Below the pieces are notes generated by a model. It was not told the DNA's origin. It was given only the letters and a program-made list of their open reading frames with translations, and did no database searches. A DNA stretch of 64,000 bases from JAEUIX01 sp964611125 (GTDB taxonomy: Bacteria > Planctomycetota > Phycisphaerae > Phycisphaerales > UBA1924), in NCBI GenBank assembly GCA_964611125.1, contig CAZSZO010000008.1:1-64000 (forward strand). Direction: 5' to 3'. This document shows, one piece after another, positions 38,545 through 46,851 of the stretch. Made by a program: the position numbers and the translations under genes. Each line of letters starts with the position of its first letter. Positions within the stretch are counted from its first letter, which is position 1.

Positions 38545-39345
38545 ATGGCCAAGATGTTTTACACGCTCGAGGAAGCCGCCAAGAAGCTCGGCGTGTCCGC
38601 CGAAAAGGTCCGCGAGATGGCTTCCTCGGGTCAGCTTCAGGAGTTCCGCGATCGCGACAAGCTCGTGTTCAAGCGCGAGCAGGTCGACCTCCTGGGCGGC
38701 GGCGATGAGCCCGACGCCACCATCCCCCTGGCCGACTCGGGCGAGTTGCCCCTCGCCATGGATGAGTCCAAGGCCGGCTCCTCGGCCGGCAGCGTTTCGG
38801 GCGGCACGGTCGGCAGCACCAAGGAGCGCTCGGGCATCTCCATCTTCGAGCCCGAAGAGGGCGAAGATGTCGACCCCTCGGCCCAGACGCAGGTCACCCC
38901 CAGCGGCCTCGGCGGCACCCTCGGCGATCCCAACGCGTCCGGCTCGGGCCTCATGGGCCTGGCTCAGGAAGCGGATGACACGTCCCTCGGCGGCAACCTG
39001 CTCGACGACGCCTACGGCGGCGGTGGTGGCGGCGGCGGCGAGGGCGGTCAGGGCGGGGCCCTGTTCGAGCCCGCGGGCGTCGCCAGCGATGTTTCGGGCG
39101 GCATGGGCGGCGGCGGCGTGTTGGTCATGGCCGAGCCGTACGACGGTCCGGGCTCGGGCCTGGTCGGCGGGCTGGCCTTCGGCATGGTCGCGGTGCTGGC
39201 GGTGATGCTGGCGGGCGTGCTCGGGGCCCTGACTGGCGGCAGCCCCATCATGGCCTTGTTCGCCGAGAATCTGTGGATGTGGGTCGGCATCATGGCGGCG
39301 CTGCCCGTGGTGGGCGGCGTGGTGGGCTTCCTCATTGGCCGCTGA
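38545..39345 (+). CDS. Membrane-anchored helix-turn-helix protein
   Basis: A 266-residue protein with an N-terminal MerR/excisionase-type HTH (MAKMFYTLEEAAKKLGVSAE, then VREMASSGQLQEFRDRDKLV) covering about residues 1-55. An acidic, Ser/Gly-rich linker (about 60-180) includes a Gly run (about 155-165), and two membrane helices follow (about 205-226 and 238-262). The ATG at 38545 is preceded by GGAG ten nt upstream. A DNA-binding domain tethered to the membrane suggests a signal-to-gene or nucleoid-anchor role; the target is unknown. Gene order here (before dxr) may mean it shares a transcript start, but a terminator separates them. Confidence 0.75.
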   Translation: MAKMFYTLEEAAKKLGVSAEKVREMASSGQLQEFRDRDKLVFKREQVDLLGGGDEPDATIPLADSGELPLAMDESKAGSSAGSVSGGTVGSTKERSGISIFEPEEGEDVDPSAQTQVTPSGLGGTLGDPNASGSGLMGLAQEADDTSLGGNLLDDAYGGGGGGGGEGGQGGALFEPAGVASDVSGGMGGGGVLVMAEPYDGPGSGLVGGLAFGMVAVLAVMLAGVLGALTGGSPIMALFAENLWMWVGIMAALPVVGGVVGFLIGR

Positions 39346-39388
39346 GCCAGTATTCCGCTGATCCAGTACCCCCGGCTCGATGACCTCA

Positions 39389-39420
39389 AACCGCCCGCGA
39401 TCTGCGGGCGGTTTTCGTTC
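39389..39420 (+). terminator. Intrinsic terminator before dxr
   Basis: Perfect 10-bp stem AACCGCCCGC (39389-39398) with GCGGGCGGTT (39404-39413), 5-nt loop, then TTTTCGTTC. It ends the HTH gene transcript, so dxr probably has its own promoter in the 25 nt left or is read through. Confidence 0.85.
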
Positions 39421-39444
39421 CGGGGTCCGCTACCCTCTGACCGC

Positions 39445-40806
39445 ATGCCCTCCTCGACTCAACCGGACGCCCACCGTTCCGCCGACGGCGCCGCGCCGCG
39501 CCGGGTGATCATCCTCGGCTCCACCGGCTCGATCGGCGTGCAGACGCTCGACGTGATCGAGCACCTCAACGCCCTGCACGCCCGCGCGGCCCACCCCGAG
39601 GCCTTTCGCGTGGTGGGGCTGGTGGCCGGGAGCAATGGCGAACTGCTGGCCGAGCAGGCCCGGCGCTTCGGTGTTGAGCGGACCGCTCTGGGCCGCATCG
39701 AGCCCCGCGCCGGCGATGGCCCTGACGCCGCTGAGCGCATGGTCCGCGAGGTGGAGTGCGACATTGTCGTCGCCGCGATGGTCGGGGCCTCGGGCCTGCC
39801 CGCCACGCTCGCGGCGGTCGAGATGGGGCGCGACGTGGCCCTGGCCAACAAAGAAACGCTCGTCGCCGCGGGGGCGCTGATGGTGCCCGCCGCGAGGACC
39901 AGCGGGGCCCGCCTGCTGCCGGTCGACAGCGAGCACTCGGCCCTGTGGCAGTGCCTGCAGGGGGCGCATGACCACTCGCCCCATGGGCATGACCGTGCTT
40001 CCGGTCGGCCGGCGGGCGGGCCCGCCGGCCCATCCGTGCCGCCGGCCGCCACCCTGCCCATGGCCTGCCCGCCGATGGCCTGCTCCCCGGCCGTCAGCCG
40101 CATCATCCTGACCGCGTCGGGCGGGCCCTTCCGCACGTGGACGCGCGAGCGCGCGTATGACGCCACGCCCGAGCAGGCCCTGGCCCACCCCACCTGGAAC
40201 ATGGGCGCCAAGGTCACCCTCGACTCAGCGAGCCTCATCAACAAGGCGTTCGAGGTCATCGAGGCGCACTGGCTTTTCGGACTGCCCGCGGAGCGGATCG
40301 ATGTGCTGATCCATCCGCAGTCGATCGTTCACTCGCTGGTGGAGTACGCCGACGGCAACGTCATCGCCCAGCTTGGCCCGCCCGACATGCGGGCGCCGAT
40401 CCAGTACGCGCTGACCTTTCCGCAGCGCCCCGATGGCCGGTCGCGCAAGCTCGACCTGCAGGCTCTCACCAGGCTCGACTTCGAGCGCCCCAGTCTTGAG
40501 CGGTTCCCCGCGCTGGGGCTGGCGTACCGCGTGATCAATCAGCGCGGGGCCAGCGGCGCGATCTTCAACGCTGCGAGCGAAGAGGCGACGTATGCCTTCC
40601 TGCGGCCCGAGCCAGCCGGCGACGTCGGGCCAGGGCGCAGCGGCGCGGGGGTGCGCACGGCGGGCAAACGGGTGGCCTTCGGCCAGATCCCCGAGCTGGC
40701 GCAGGCCGCCATGGACGCCCTCGGCCCCGCCCCGGCGCGGGACCTGTCGGACATTCTCGAAGCGGACGCTGCGGCCCGCCGGTTTGTGCGCGAGCGGCTG
40801 GGGTGA
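39445..40806 (+). CDS. dxr: 1-deoxy-D-xylulose 5-phosphate reductoisomerase (Dxr)
   Basis: A 453-residue NADPH- and metal-dependent enzyme of the MEP isoprenoid pathway. The NADPH motif GSTGSIGVQTLDV is at about 25-37. ALANKETLVAAGAL, the metal ligands Asp161 and Glu163 (DSEHSALWQC), the GGPF flexible loop (226-229) and Glu270 (SASLINKAFEVIEAHWLFG) are present. E. coli Dxr has 398 residues; most of the excess is an insertion at about 175-217 (GAHDHSPHGHDRASGRPAGG and a Pro/Ala/Met-rich run) placed between the metal-binding loop and ILTASGGPF. This loop faces the active site, so the insertion deserves attention. Start is the ATG at 39445. Confidence 0.94.
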   Translation: MPSSTQPDAHRSADGAAPRRVIILGSTGSIGVQTLDVIEHLNALHARAAHPEAFRVVGLVAGSNGELLAEQARRFGVERTALGRIEPRAGDGPDAAERMVREVECDIVVAAMVGASGLPATLAAVEMGRDVALANKETLVAAGALMVPAARTSGARLLPVDSEHSALWQCLQGAHDHSPHGHDRASGRPAGGPAGPSVPPAATLPMACPPMACSPAVSRIILTASGGPFRTWTRERAYDATPEQALAHPTWNMGAKVTLDSASLINKAFEVIEAHWLFGLPAERIDVLIHPQSIVHSLVEYADGNVIAQLGPPDMRAPIQYALTFPQRPDGRSRKLDLQALTRLDFERPSLERFPALGLAYRVINQRGASGAIFNAASEEATYAFLRPEPAGDVGPGRSGAGVRTAGKRVAFGQIPELAQAAMDALGPAPARDLSDILEADAAARRFVRERLG

Positions 40807-40909
40807 GGCGGCGGCGGCTGGGCGGGAACTCTGCGCCCAAGCGAGGTGGGCGCGGCTTGCGCACCTCCGGTCGCTCAGACTATCCCACGTCCGGGGGCGG
40901 GTTCGCGCA

Positions 40910-42910
40910 TCACTTCGCCAGCCATTCCACGCCAGCCTTGATGTTCGCAAACGGGTCGCCGAGCCAGCCGTGCCCGCCCTCGTAGGTCTTCAGCTCCGCC
41001 GCGCCGCCGCTCTTGGAGAGGCCCAGCTTCGCCTCCTCGGCGAACCTGAGCGGCACGGTCTTGTCTTCGGGTGAGTGCAGCAGGAAGAACCGCCGCCCCT
41101 TGGCGTGCTGGAGCCCGTCGGTCTGCTCGGGCTTGAAGACGCTCATGGCGATGAGCGCCCCCGCGAGGTTCGTGTCGGGCTTCTTGCGGAGCATGAGGGC
41201 GTAGGCCGGTGGGCCGCCGCTCGACCAGCCCAGCACGTACACCTGCTTCACGTTGATCTCGCAGCGTTTCCTGACATCGGCGATCACGTTCTCCGCGAAG
41301 TCCTCGGTTGTGAACTTCGCGGCCTTGTAAGGCGAGCCCTTGGTCGGCCACACGATTGAGTCGCTCTGCTCCTTGTCCCACTTGGGCGCCACCAGCTGGC
41401 AGACCACCCACTTGTCATCCAGGCAGTTCTTCCAGATCCGCTGGCAGAAGGCCTTATAGTCCGCCCCGCCATCGCCGCCTGGCAGCACCAGCAGCACCTT
41501 GAAGCCGCCTTCAGGTTCGCTCTTCCCCGGGCGGTGGCCGATCAGCACGTACCGCTGGTTGTTGTCGTAGCCCGCCGCGACCATGGTCGCCGGAATGTCC
41601 TTGAGCTCGGCCTCCGCGGCCCGCTCGGCCCGCTCCTTGGCGGCCTTCTCCTCCATGGCCTTGAGCTGCTCGGGCGTGTACCGGCTGGGGATCTCGAGGT
41701 CCTTGAACTTCGGCCCGTACCGGGCCCGGTTCTTCTCCCACCACGCCCGCCACCAGGCGACGTCCTTCTCCTCGGTCTGCTTCACGCCGGTGAGCGGGCT
41801 CAGCCCATTCTGGCCGACGGTGTAGATTGCGGCGGGCGTTCCCTCCGCCTCCGCCGCGGCGATCAGCGCGGGGATGCCCCGCGCATCGCCGATCGCGGCG
41901 AAGGTGCGGCTCATCGGCGCCAGCAAGGCCCGCAGGTCCGACGGCTTCTGATAGGTTGATTGCAGCACGCCCGCCAGCTCATCCACCGCCCAGCCCGATT
42001 TGCTGTCGCCCATCACCGCCACCGCCCAGGCCCGCACCGCCATCGAGGCGCCGCCCTCGCCCTTGACCAGCGGCATGATCACCTCCTGCAGCTCCTTGCG
42101 GCGGAACTTCAGGTTGCCCGCCAGCCGCATCGCGGCCTGGGCCGCCAGGTCGTCGCTGGTCAGCCACCCTGTCAGGACCCGGCCCCACCCCGCCTTCATC
42201 GCGGCGCTGCGGGAAAGTTCGATCTCCATCATCAGGTGGCCCGAGTCCTCGAAGAAGTCCACGATCTTGCGCACATCGGCGCCCTTCACCGACGCGGCGC
42301 GGGCCACGAACGCCTCCGCCTCCGCGGCGAGCACCAGGTTGGCGTCCTTCCCCTGCACCGAGCTGTACCACGCCTCGTAGCCGCTGAAATCCTCGGCGAA
42401 GTCGCGCAGCGCCAGCTCCTTGATCCCGCGCAGCGAGGTGACCTGCACGATCGGCGCCGGGTCGTGCACGCCCAGGTTCAGCACCTCGATGAGCTTCTTC
42501 TGCAGCCGGTTCTTGCCGTCGCCGACGCGGGCCCCGGTGAACTGCTGCATGATCAGCTGCTTCACGGAGGGCTCGGTGATGGTCGACCATTTTTCTTCGA
42601 GCGCGTAGTAGCCCGCCGAGCCTTCGGCCCGGGCCAGCTCCGAAGCGAGCTTGTACACCTCGGTCGGGTCGTCGGCGTCCAGGTCCTGAATTTGCGCCGC
42701 CAGCTCGGCGACCAGCCCCGCGATATCGCGGGCCTCGGGCGGGATCGCGGCCGGCGCTGGTGATGGGGCGCCCGCAGCGAGCACACCGATCAGCACCAGC
42801 CACGTTCGGACCACCGAAAAGGCGTGGCGGCGCTCGGGAACGCGTCGGCCAGGGGATTGCTCCTCCGGCGATTCAAGCACTCGGTTGCGAAGCGTGTCCG
42901 TCCGGGGCAT
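40910..42910 (-). CDS. Secreted HEAT-like protein with C-terminal alpha/beta hydrolase
   Basis: A 666-residue protein. A hydrophobic segment (about 31-54, SVVRTWLVLIGVLAAGAPSP) acts as signal or anchor. Residues about 60-400 are helical repeats of HEAT/ARM appearance with no identified partner. The C-terminal 200 residues look like an alpha/beta hydrolase: GWSSGG with nucleophile Ser563, Asp616 in HSPEDKTVPL and His647 in YEGGHGWLG. The arrangement Ser-Asp-His and GxSxG favour a poly(3HB)-depolymerase or dienelactone-hydrolase-like esterase. Start is the ATG at 42910. Upstream sequence (43090-42920) is Pro-rich repeat. Substrate unknown. Confidence 0.78.
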   Translation of the reverse strand: MPRTDTLRNRVLESPEEQSPGRRVPERRHAFSVVRTWLVLIGVLAAGAPSPAPAAIPPEARDIAGLVAELAAQIQDLDADDPTEVYKLASELARAEGSAGYYALEEKWSTITEPSVKQLIMQQFTGARVGDGKNRLQKKLIEVLNLGVHDPAPIVQVTSLRGIKELALRDFAEDFSGYEAWYSSVQGKDANLVLAAEAEAFVARAASVKGADVRKIVDFFEDSGHLMMEIELSRSAAMKAGWGRVLTGWLTSDDLAAQAAMRLAGNLKFRRKELQEVIMPLVKGEGGASMAVRAWAVAVMGDSKSGWAVDELAGVLQSTYQKPSDLRALLAPMSRTFAAIGDARGIPALIAAAEAEGTPAAIYTVGQNGLSPLTGVKQTEEKDVAWWRAWWEKNRARYGPKFKDLEIPSRYTPEQLKAMEEKAAKERAERAAEAELKDIPATMVAAGYDNNQRYVLIGHRPGKSEPEGGFKVLLVLPGGDGGADYKAFCQRIWKNCLDDKWVVCQLVAPKWDKEQSDSIVWPTKGSPYKAAKFTTEDFAENVIADVRKRCEINVKQVYVLGWSSGGPPAYALMLRKKPDTNLAGALIAMSVFKPEQTDGLQHAKGRRFFLLHSPEDKTVPLRFAEEAKLGLSKSGGAAELKTYEGGHGWLGDPFANIKAGVEWLAK

Positions 42911-42966
42911 GGGCTGGGTGTTCACGGCGGTGCTCCAGGGCGGGAAACGGTAGCCCGGACGACTCC

Positions 42967-43005
42967 AGACCCCCGCCAGACCCCCGCCAGACCCCTCCAG
43001 ACTCC
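42967..43005. repeat. Tandem CAGACCCCCGC-type repeat
   Basis: Three near-copies of an 11-nt unit, CAGACCCCCGC, lie just upstream of the hydrolase gene. The tract is non-coding and slippage-prone. Confidence 0.5.
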
Positions 43006-43112
43006 CCACCCCCCGAATTGGTCCGCTGGGCCATCCCGGCTTCAGCGAGACACCGGCGGGCCCGACTCGTGTTCGACCCGCCGCGGGCAACGCCGGGCGC
43101 GCGGCTGGAGTT

Positions 43113-44609
43113 TCAGCCTACCGAAGCTTCCAGCGCCCCCTTGCGCCCGCCGGGCTCATGGCCCAGACCCCCCCCCGCCCCCCCCGCCCCACCCCCCGGT
43201 CCCGGCCCCGGCTCCCCCGCCGCACGCGTCCCGGGCGAGACGTACACCCGCTCGATACTCGGGCAAACCCGGCAGAGCAGCTCGTGAGTGATCGTTCCCG
43301 CCGCCTTCGCGAGCGTCGGCAGGTGGTTGGGCCCCTGCGGGTCGGCCCCGATCAGCTCGACCTCGGCGCCCACGCGGGCCAGCGTTTCCGGAAGGCCCGT
43401 CACATCGATCGTGATCTGGTCCATGCTCACCCGGCCCACCACGGGGGCGACGCTCGGCCGCTCGAAGACCTCGACGTGCTCGCCCCCCCGCGGACGGTCG
43501 TAGATCAGGCCTGTGAGGCCAACCCTGGCCACCGGGGTGTTGTTCTGGGCATGGCTTGACAGGGCGATGGGGTAGCCATCGGCGTAGCCGACCGGCACCA
43601 AGGCCACGCGCGTGGGCCGCTGCGTCTTGAAGGTGCGACCGTACCCGATGGCGCTCCCTTTGGGCACCTCGTGAATGTGCACGATCTTCGACAGCCACCG
43701 CACCGCCGGCTTGAGCTGCTTGCCAAAGCTCGCGTGCTCCACCGCCAGGGGATCGGTGAACGATTCGAAGCCGAAGCCGTACAGCCCTTGCCCGATCCGC
43801 ACCATCCCGGCGTGCAGACTCTTGCTCCGCAGGGCCGCGGCGGTGTTGGCCGCGTGAATCATCACCCCGCTCGAACCGGCGAGCCTCGCCTTGATCGACT
43901 CAATCCAGGTCCGGAAGAGCTTGGCCTGCTCGCGGGTGTACACATCGTCGGTCGAGGGCGACGAGAAGTGCGTCATCAGCCCCGCAAGCTGAAGGCGCGG
44001 CGAAGCCAGCACGGTCTCGACGATCCGCGTCGCCTCGGGTTCCAGCGAGCCGCCCCGGGAGAGCCCCGTGTCGAGCTGCACATGCACCGGCAGCCGCAGG
44101 CCGACCCGGGAGGCGACGCTCGCCAGCTCCAGGGCCTGCTCGGGGTCGTGCACCACCAGATGCAGGCGCGACCGCACCGCCAGGCGATAGACAGGGTCCG
44201 CCCGGTCGATCGTCCGCACCGGCATGAGCACCAGAATGGGGGTCTGAATCGGGGCTTCGGCCAGCTCGCGGGCTTCATCAAGGCAGTACACCGCCAGCAT
44301 CTCGGCGCCCAGCGCTGAGAGCTTCCGAGCCATGCGCGGGCCGCCCAGGCCGTAGGCGCCTTGCTTGATCACCCCGCAGATCGCCACCCGGGCCGGTTTT
44401 GGCCCACTGACAGGACCAGCGGCAGGACCAGCCTCGGCCGCCGCCAGAGCGGAAGGCGCCGCGGCGGCTGGGGCGGCGGCCGACCCCGAAACGGGGGCCG
44501 AAACGGGGGCAGGAGCGGCTGGCGGCCGGGGCGTGTCCAGGGCCTGGCGCAGGATCCCGTAGTTGCGGTCGATGGCGGAAAGGTTGATCTCAAGCCGACT
44601 GGTGGCCAC
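43113..44609 (-). CDS. alr: Alanine racemase
   Basis: A 498-residue PLP enzyme that makes D-alanine for peptidoglycan. SRLEINLSAIDRNYGIL (about 4-20) starts the TIM barrel; the PLP lysine is Lys82 in GVIKQGAYGLGG; HVQLDTGLSRGG, GVMIHAANTAAAL and RIGQGLYGFG are barrel strands; the second catalytic Tyr is in AIGYGRTF; the C-terminal domain has PVGYADGYP and GRVSMDQITIDVT. The usual VVKANAYGHG is changed to VIKQGAYGLG, as in some other bacteria. An Ala/Pro/Ser-rich insertion (about 25-72) sits between the first helix and Lys82. The start is the GTG at 44609, with GGAG seven nt upstream. The Gly-rich tail is also unusual. Confidence 0.88.
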   Translation of the reverse strand: MATSRLEINLSAIDRNYGILRQALDTPRPPAAPAPVSAPVSGSAAAPAAAAPSALAAAEAGPAAGPVSGPKPARVAICGVIKQGAYGLGGPRMARKLSALGAEMLAVYCLDEARELAEAPIQTPILVLMPVRTIDRADPVYRLAVRSRLHLVVHDPEQALELASVASRVGLRLPVHVQLDTGLSRGGSLEPEATRIVETVLASPRLQLAGLMTHFSSPSTDDVYTREQAKLFRTWIESIKARLAGSSGVMIHAANTAAALRSKSLHAGMVRIGQGLYGFGFESFTDPLAVEHASFGKQLKPAVRWLSKIVHIHEVPKGSAIGYGRTFKTQRPTRVALVPVGYADGYPIALSSHAQNNTPVARVGLTGLIYDRPRGGEHVEVFERPSVAPVVGRVSMDQITIDVTGLPETLARVGAEVELIGADPQGPNHLPTLAKAAGTITHELLCRVCPSIERVYVSPGTRAAGEPGPGPGGGAGGAGGGLGHEPGGRKGALEASVG

Positions 44610-44919
44610 GCGGAAGCTCCGGGGCGAAACGGTCCAAACCGGCGAATGCACGCCACGCCGCAGCCCGGCTCGCCCGAGCGGTCGGACTCGGCATGCAACC
44701 GCGGGCCCGGCGGAACTCGCCGCCTGTGCCTTGTATCGACCTACCGCCGACCATACGATCAATCACGCGGGCGGCTTGCACGGGCTTCCTCGGGACGGGC
44801 TTCCTCAGTCGAGGTCTCCGACCACCGAGCCAAGGTCACCGTATCGCCTGAACCGCGACATTCCTGCGCGACAGACCTGATTACGACCGCCCTGCCGGTT
44901 CGTTCGTCTTGAAACCCTG

Positions 44920-46776
44920 ATGTCCACCGATCCTCACAACACGCCGTCTTCCCATCCCTTCGACTCGACCGCCCACGCCGAGCCGCACCAACCCGCTGGC
45001 CCCATCGGCAGCGCCGCCGGCGCGCCGGAGGATGGCGCCGCTCCCGGCTGGCCGCTCGGCGGCCCCGGTGAAGGCCGCCATGAACGCCATGAAGGCGGGG
45101 ATGAAGGCGGGCATGAAGATGGGCACGGCGGTGGACATGGCGGCGGTCGCCATGACGGGGCTCGGCACGGCCAAGTCGAGGGGCTGGAAGCGCACGCCCC
45201 CGCGAGCCTGGTGGGCTCGACGGCCCGGACGGACTTCCCGACCGAGATCTTCGACGCCGAGCAGTCGTTCGAGTCGCTGGGGCTGCGCAGCAGCGTGCTC
45301 AAGGGGCTGCACGAAGCGGGTTTCCAGCGTCCCACCAAAATTCAGGCCCTGCTGATCCCCGTGATGCTGCAGGGCAAGGACGTGCTGGGCCAGGCCCGCA
45401 CGGGCACCGGCAAGACCGCGGCGTTCGGCCTGCCGCTGCTGCACATGTGCAACCGCGACACGCCGTTCCAGGCCCTGGTGCTGGTGCCGACGCGCGAGCT
45501 CTGCCTGCAGGTGGCTGACGACATCAACACGTTCGGGCGGACGACGCCGATCCGGGCGTGCGCCGTGTACGGCGGGCAGCGGATCCGCATGCAGGTCGAT
45601 CAGCTGGAGCGCAACCCGCAGATCATCGTCAGCACCCCCGGGCGCCTGATGGACATGATCGAGCGGCGGTATCTGCACCTGGCCAATGTCCGCTTCGCGG
45701 TGCTCGACGAGGTCGATCGGATGCTGGATATCGGCTTCCGCGACGACATCCGCAAGATCCTCAAGATGTGCCCCCCGCCGCGAACCGAGGGGACCGGCCC
45801 GGGCCGCCAGACGGTCTTCGTGTCGGCGACGCTGGCGCCCGAGGTCGAGCGGCTGGCCCGCACGCACAGCCACAACGCCGAGAAGGTGATCGCGGTGTAC
45901 ACCGGCGCCCTGACCAACGCGACGGTGCGGCAGTTCTACCTGCCGGTGGCGCCGTGGGACAAGCGCAAGCTGCTGATGCACCTGCTGACGCACGAGGAGC
46001 CGGCGCTCACCGTGGTCTTTTGCCGCACCAAGCGCACCGTCGACGACCTGACTGAGTACCTCAACAAGAAGGGGATCGACGCGCACTCGATGCACGGCGA
46101 CATGTACCAGTCGAAGCGCAACAAGGTCATCGAGAAGCTGCACGCCGGCGACCTCTCGGTGCTGGTGGCCTCCGACCTGGCCTCGCGCGGGCTCGACATC
46201 GATGGCATCACCCACGTGGTGAACTACGACCTGCCTGAGGATCCCGAGGTCTATGTCCACCGCATCGGCCGCACCGCCCGCGTGGGGCGCGACGGCGTCG
46301 CCTGGGCCTTCGTCACGCCGGAGCAGGGCGAGCTGCTCACCGCCGTCGAGACGCTGATCAACGCCGAGATCCCCAAGCTCGACTACCCCGACTTCGTGCC
46401 GGGGCCGGTTCCCGCGCATGTCGCGGCCATGCAGGCCAAGGGCGAGATCCGGGCCCAGCAGGTCGGGCAGTTCAACCGCTACACCGCGACAGTTGATCTG
46501 CCGATTCCCGCGCCCGCGGCGGCCGCCCCGGGCGGCCAGGGGTCGATCGCGGGCGGCGCCGGTGTTGGTGGCGGGGGCGGGGGTGGAGGAGGCGGAGCTG
46601 CCCAGCCGGCGGCGGCCGACCCGCTCAAGTTCCCGGGCGGGGTGATCCCCACCAAGCTGCCGCCCAAGCGGATGTTCGGCAAGGTGAAGACCGCTGACTC
46701 AATGAAGGCCGCGATGCAGCAGGCCCTCAAGACCGGTCCGGGCCCGGCGCCGGGGGCGACCCCGCCGCCGGCTTGA
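44920..46776 (+). CDS. DEAD-box RNA helicase with His/Gly-rich N-terminus
   Basis: A 618-residue ATP-dependent RNA helicase, probably for ribosome assembly or mRNA decay. A Q motif GFQRPTKIQ (about 134-142) and motifs ARTGTGKT (159-166), PTRELCLQ, DEVD (263-266, where most members have DEAD), SAT (302-304) and HRIGRTAR (447-454) are all there. The first 100 residues contain a His/Gly/Glu-rich run (GRHERHEGGDEGGHEDGHGG and on), which could bind metal. The C-terminal 120 residues are Gly/Pro/Ala-rich. In RhlE/DbpA-like enzymes such tails bind RNA. Start is the ATG at 44920; the ribosome binding site is weak. Confidence 0.9.
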   Translation: MSTDPHNTPSSHPFDSTAHAEPHQPAGPIGSAAGAPEDGAAPGWPLGGPGEGRHERHEGGDEGGHEDGHGGGHGGGRHDGARHGQVEGLEAHAPASLVGSTARTDFPTEIFDAEQSFESLGLRSSVLKGLHEAGFQRPTKIQALLIPVMLQGKDVLGQARTGTGKTAAFGLPLLHMCNRDTPFQALVLVPTRELCLQVADDINTFGRTTPIRACAVYGGQRIRMQVDQLERNPQIIVSTPGRLMDMIERRYLHLANVRFAVLDEVDRMLDIGFRDDIRKILKMCPPPRTEGTGPGRQTVFVSATLAPEVERLARTHSHNAEKVIAVYTGALTNATVRQFYLPVAPWDKRKLLMHLLTHEEPALTVVFCRTKRTVDDLTEYLNKKGIDAHSMHGDMYQSKRNKVIEKLHAGDLSVLVASDLASRGLDIDGITHVVNYDLPEDPEVYVHRIGRTARVGRDGVAWAFVTPEQGELLTAVETLINAEIPKLDYPDFVPGPVPAHVAAMQAKGEIRAQQVGQFNRYTATVDLPIPAPAAAAPGGQGSIAGGAGVGGGGGGGGGGAAQPAAADPLKFPGGVIPTKLPPKRMFGKVKTADSMKAAMQQALKTGPGPAPGATPPPA

Positions 46777-46851
46777 TCCAAAGCCCCTGCAGATTCGCGC
46801 CTCCCACCGCCGGGCGGTCGGTGCGGTCCCACGGTCCGGCGGCACAAGCGG

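Noticed and set aside
45032..45355. Alternate frame inside the helicase N-terminus giving an Ala/Met/Lys amphipathic stretch
   Set aside because: It overlaps the His/Gly-rich part of a clear helicase gene, has no ribosome binding site, and the pattern follows from GGCATGAAG-type repeats.
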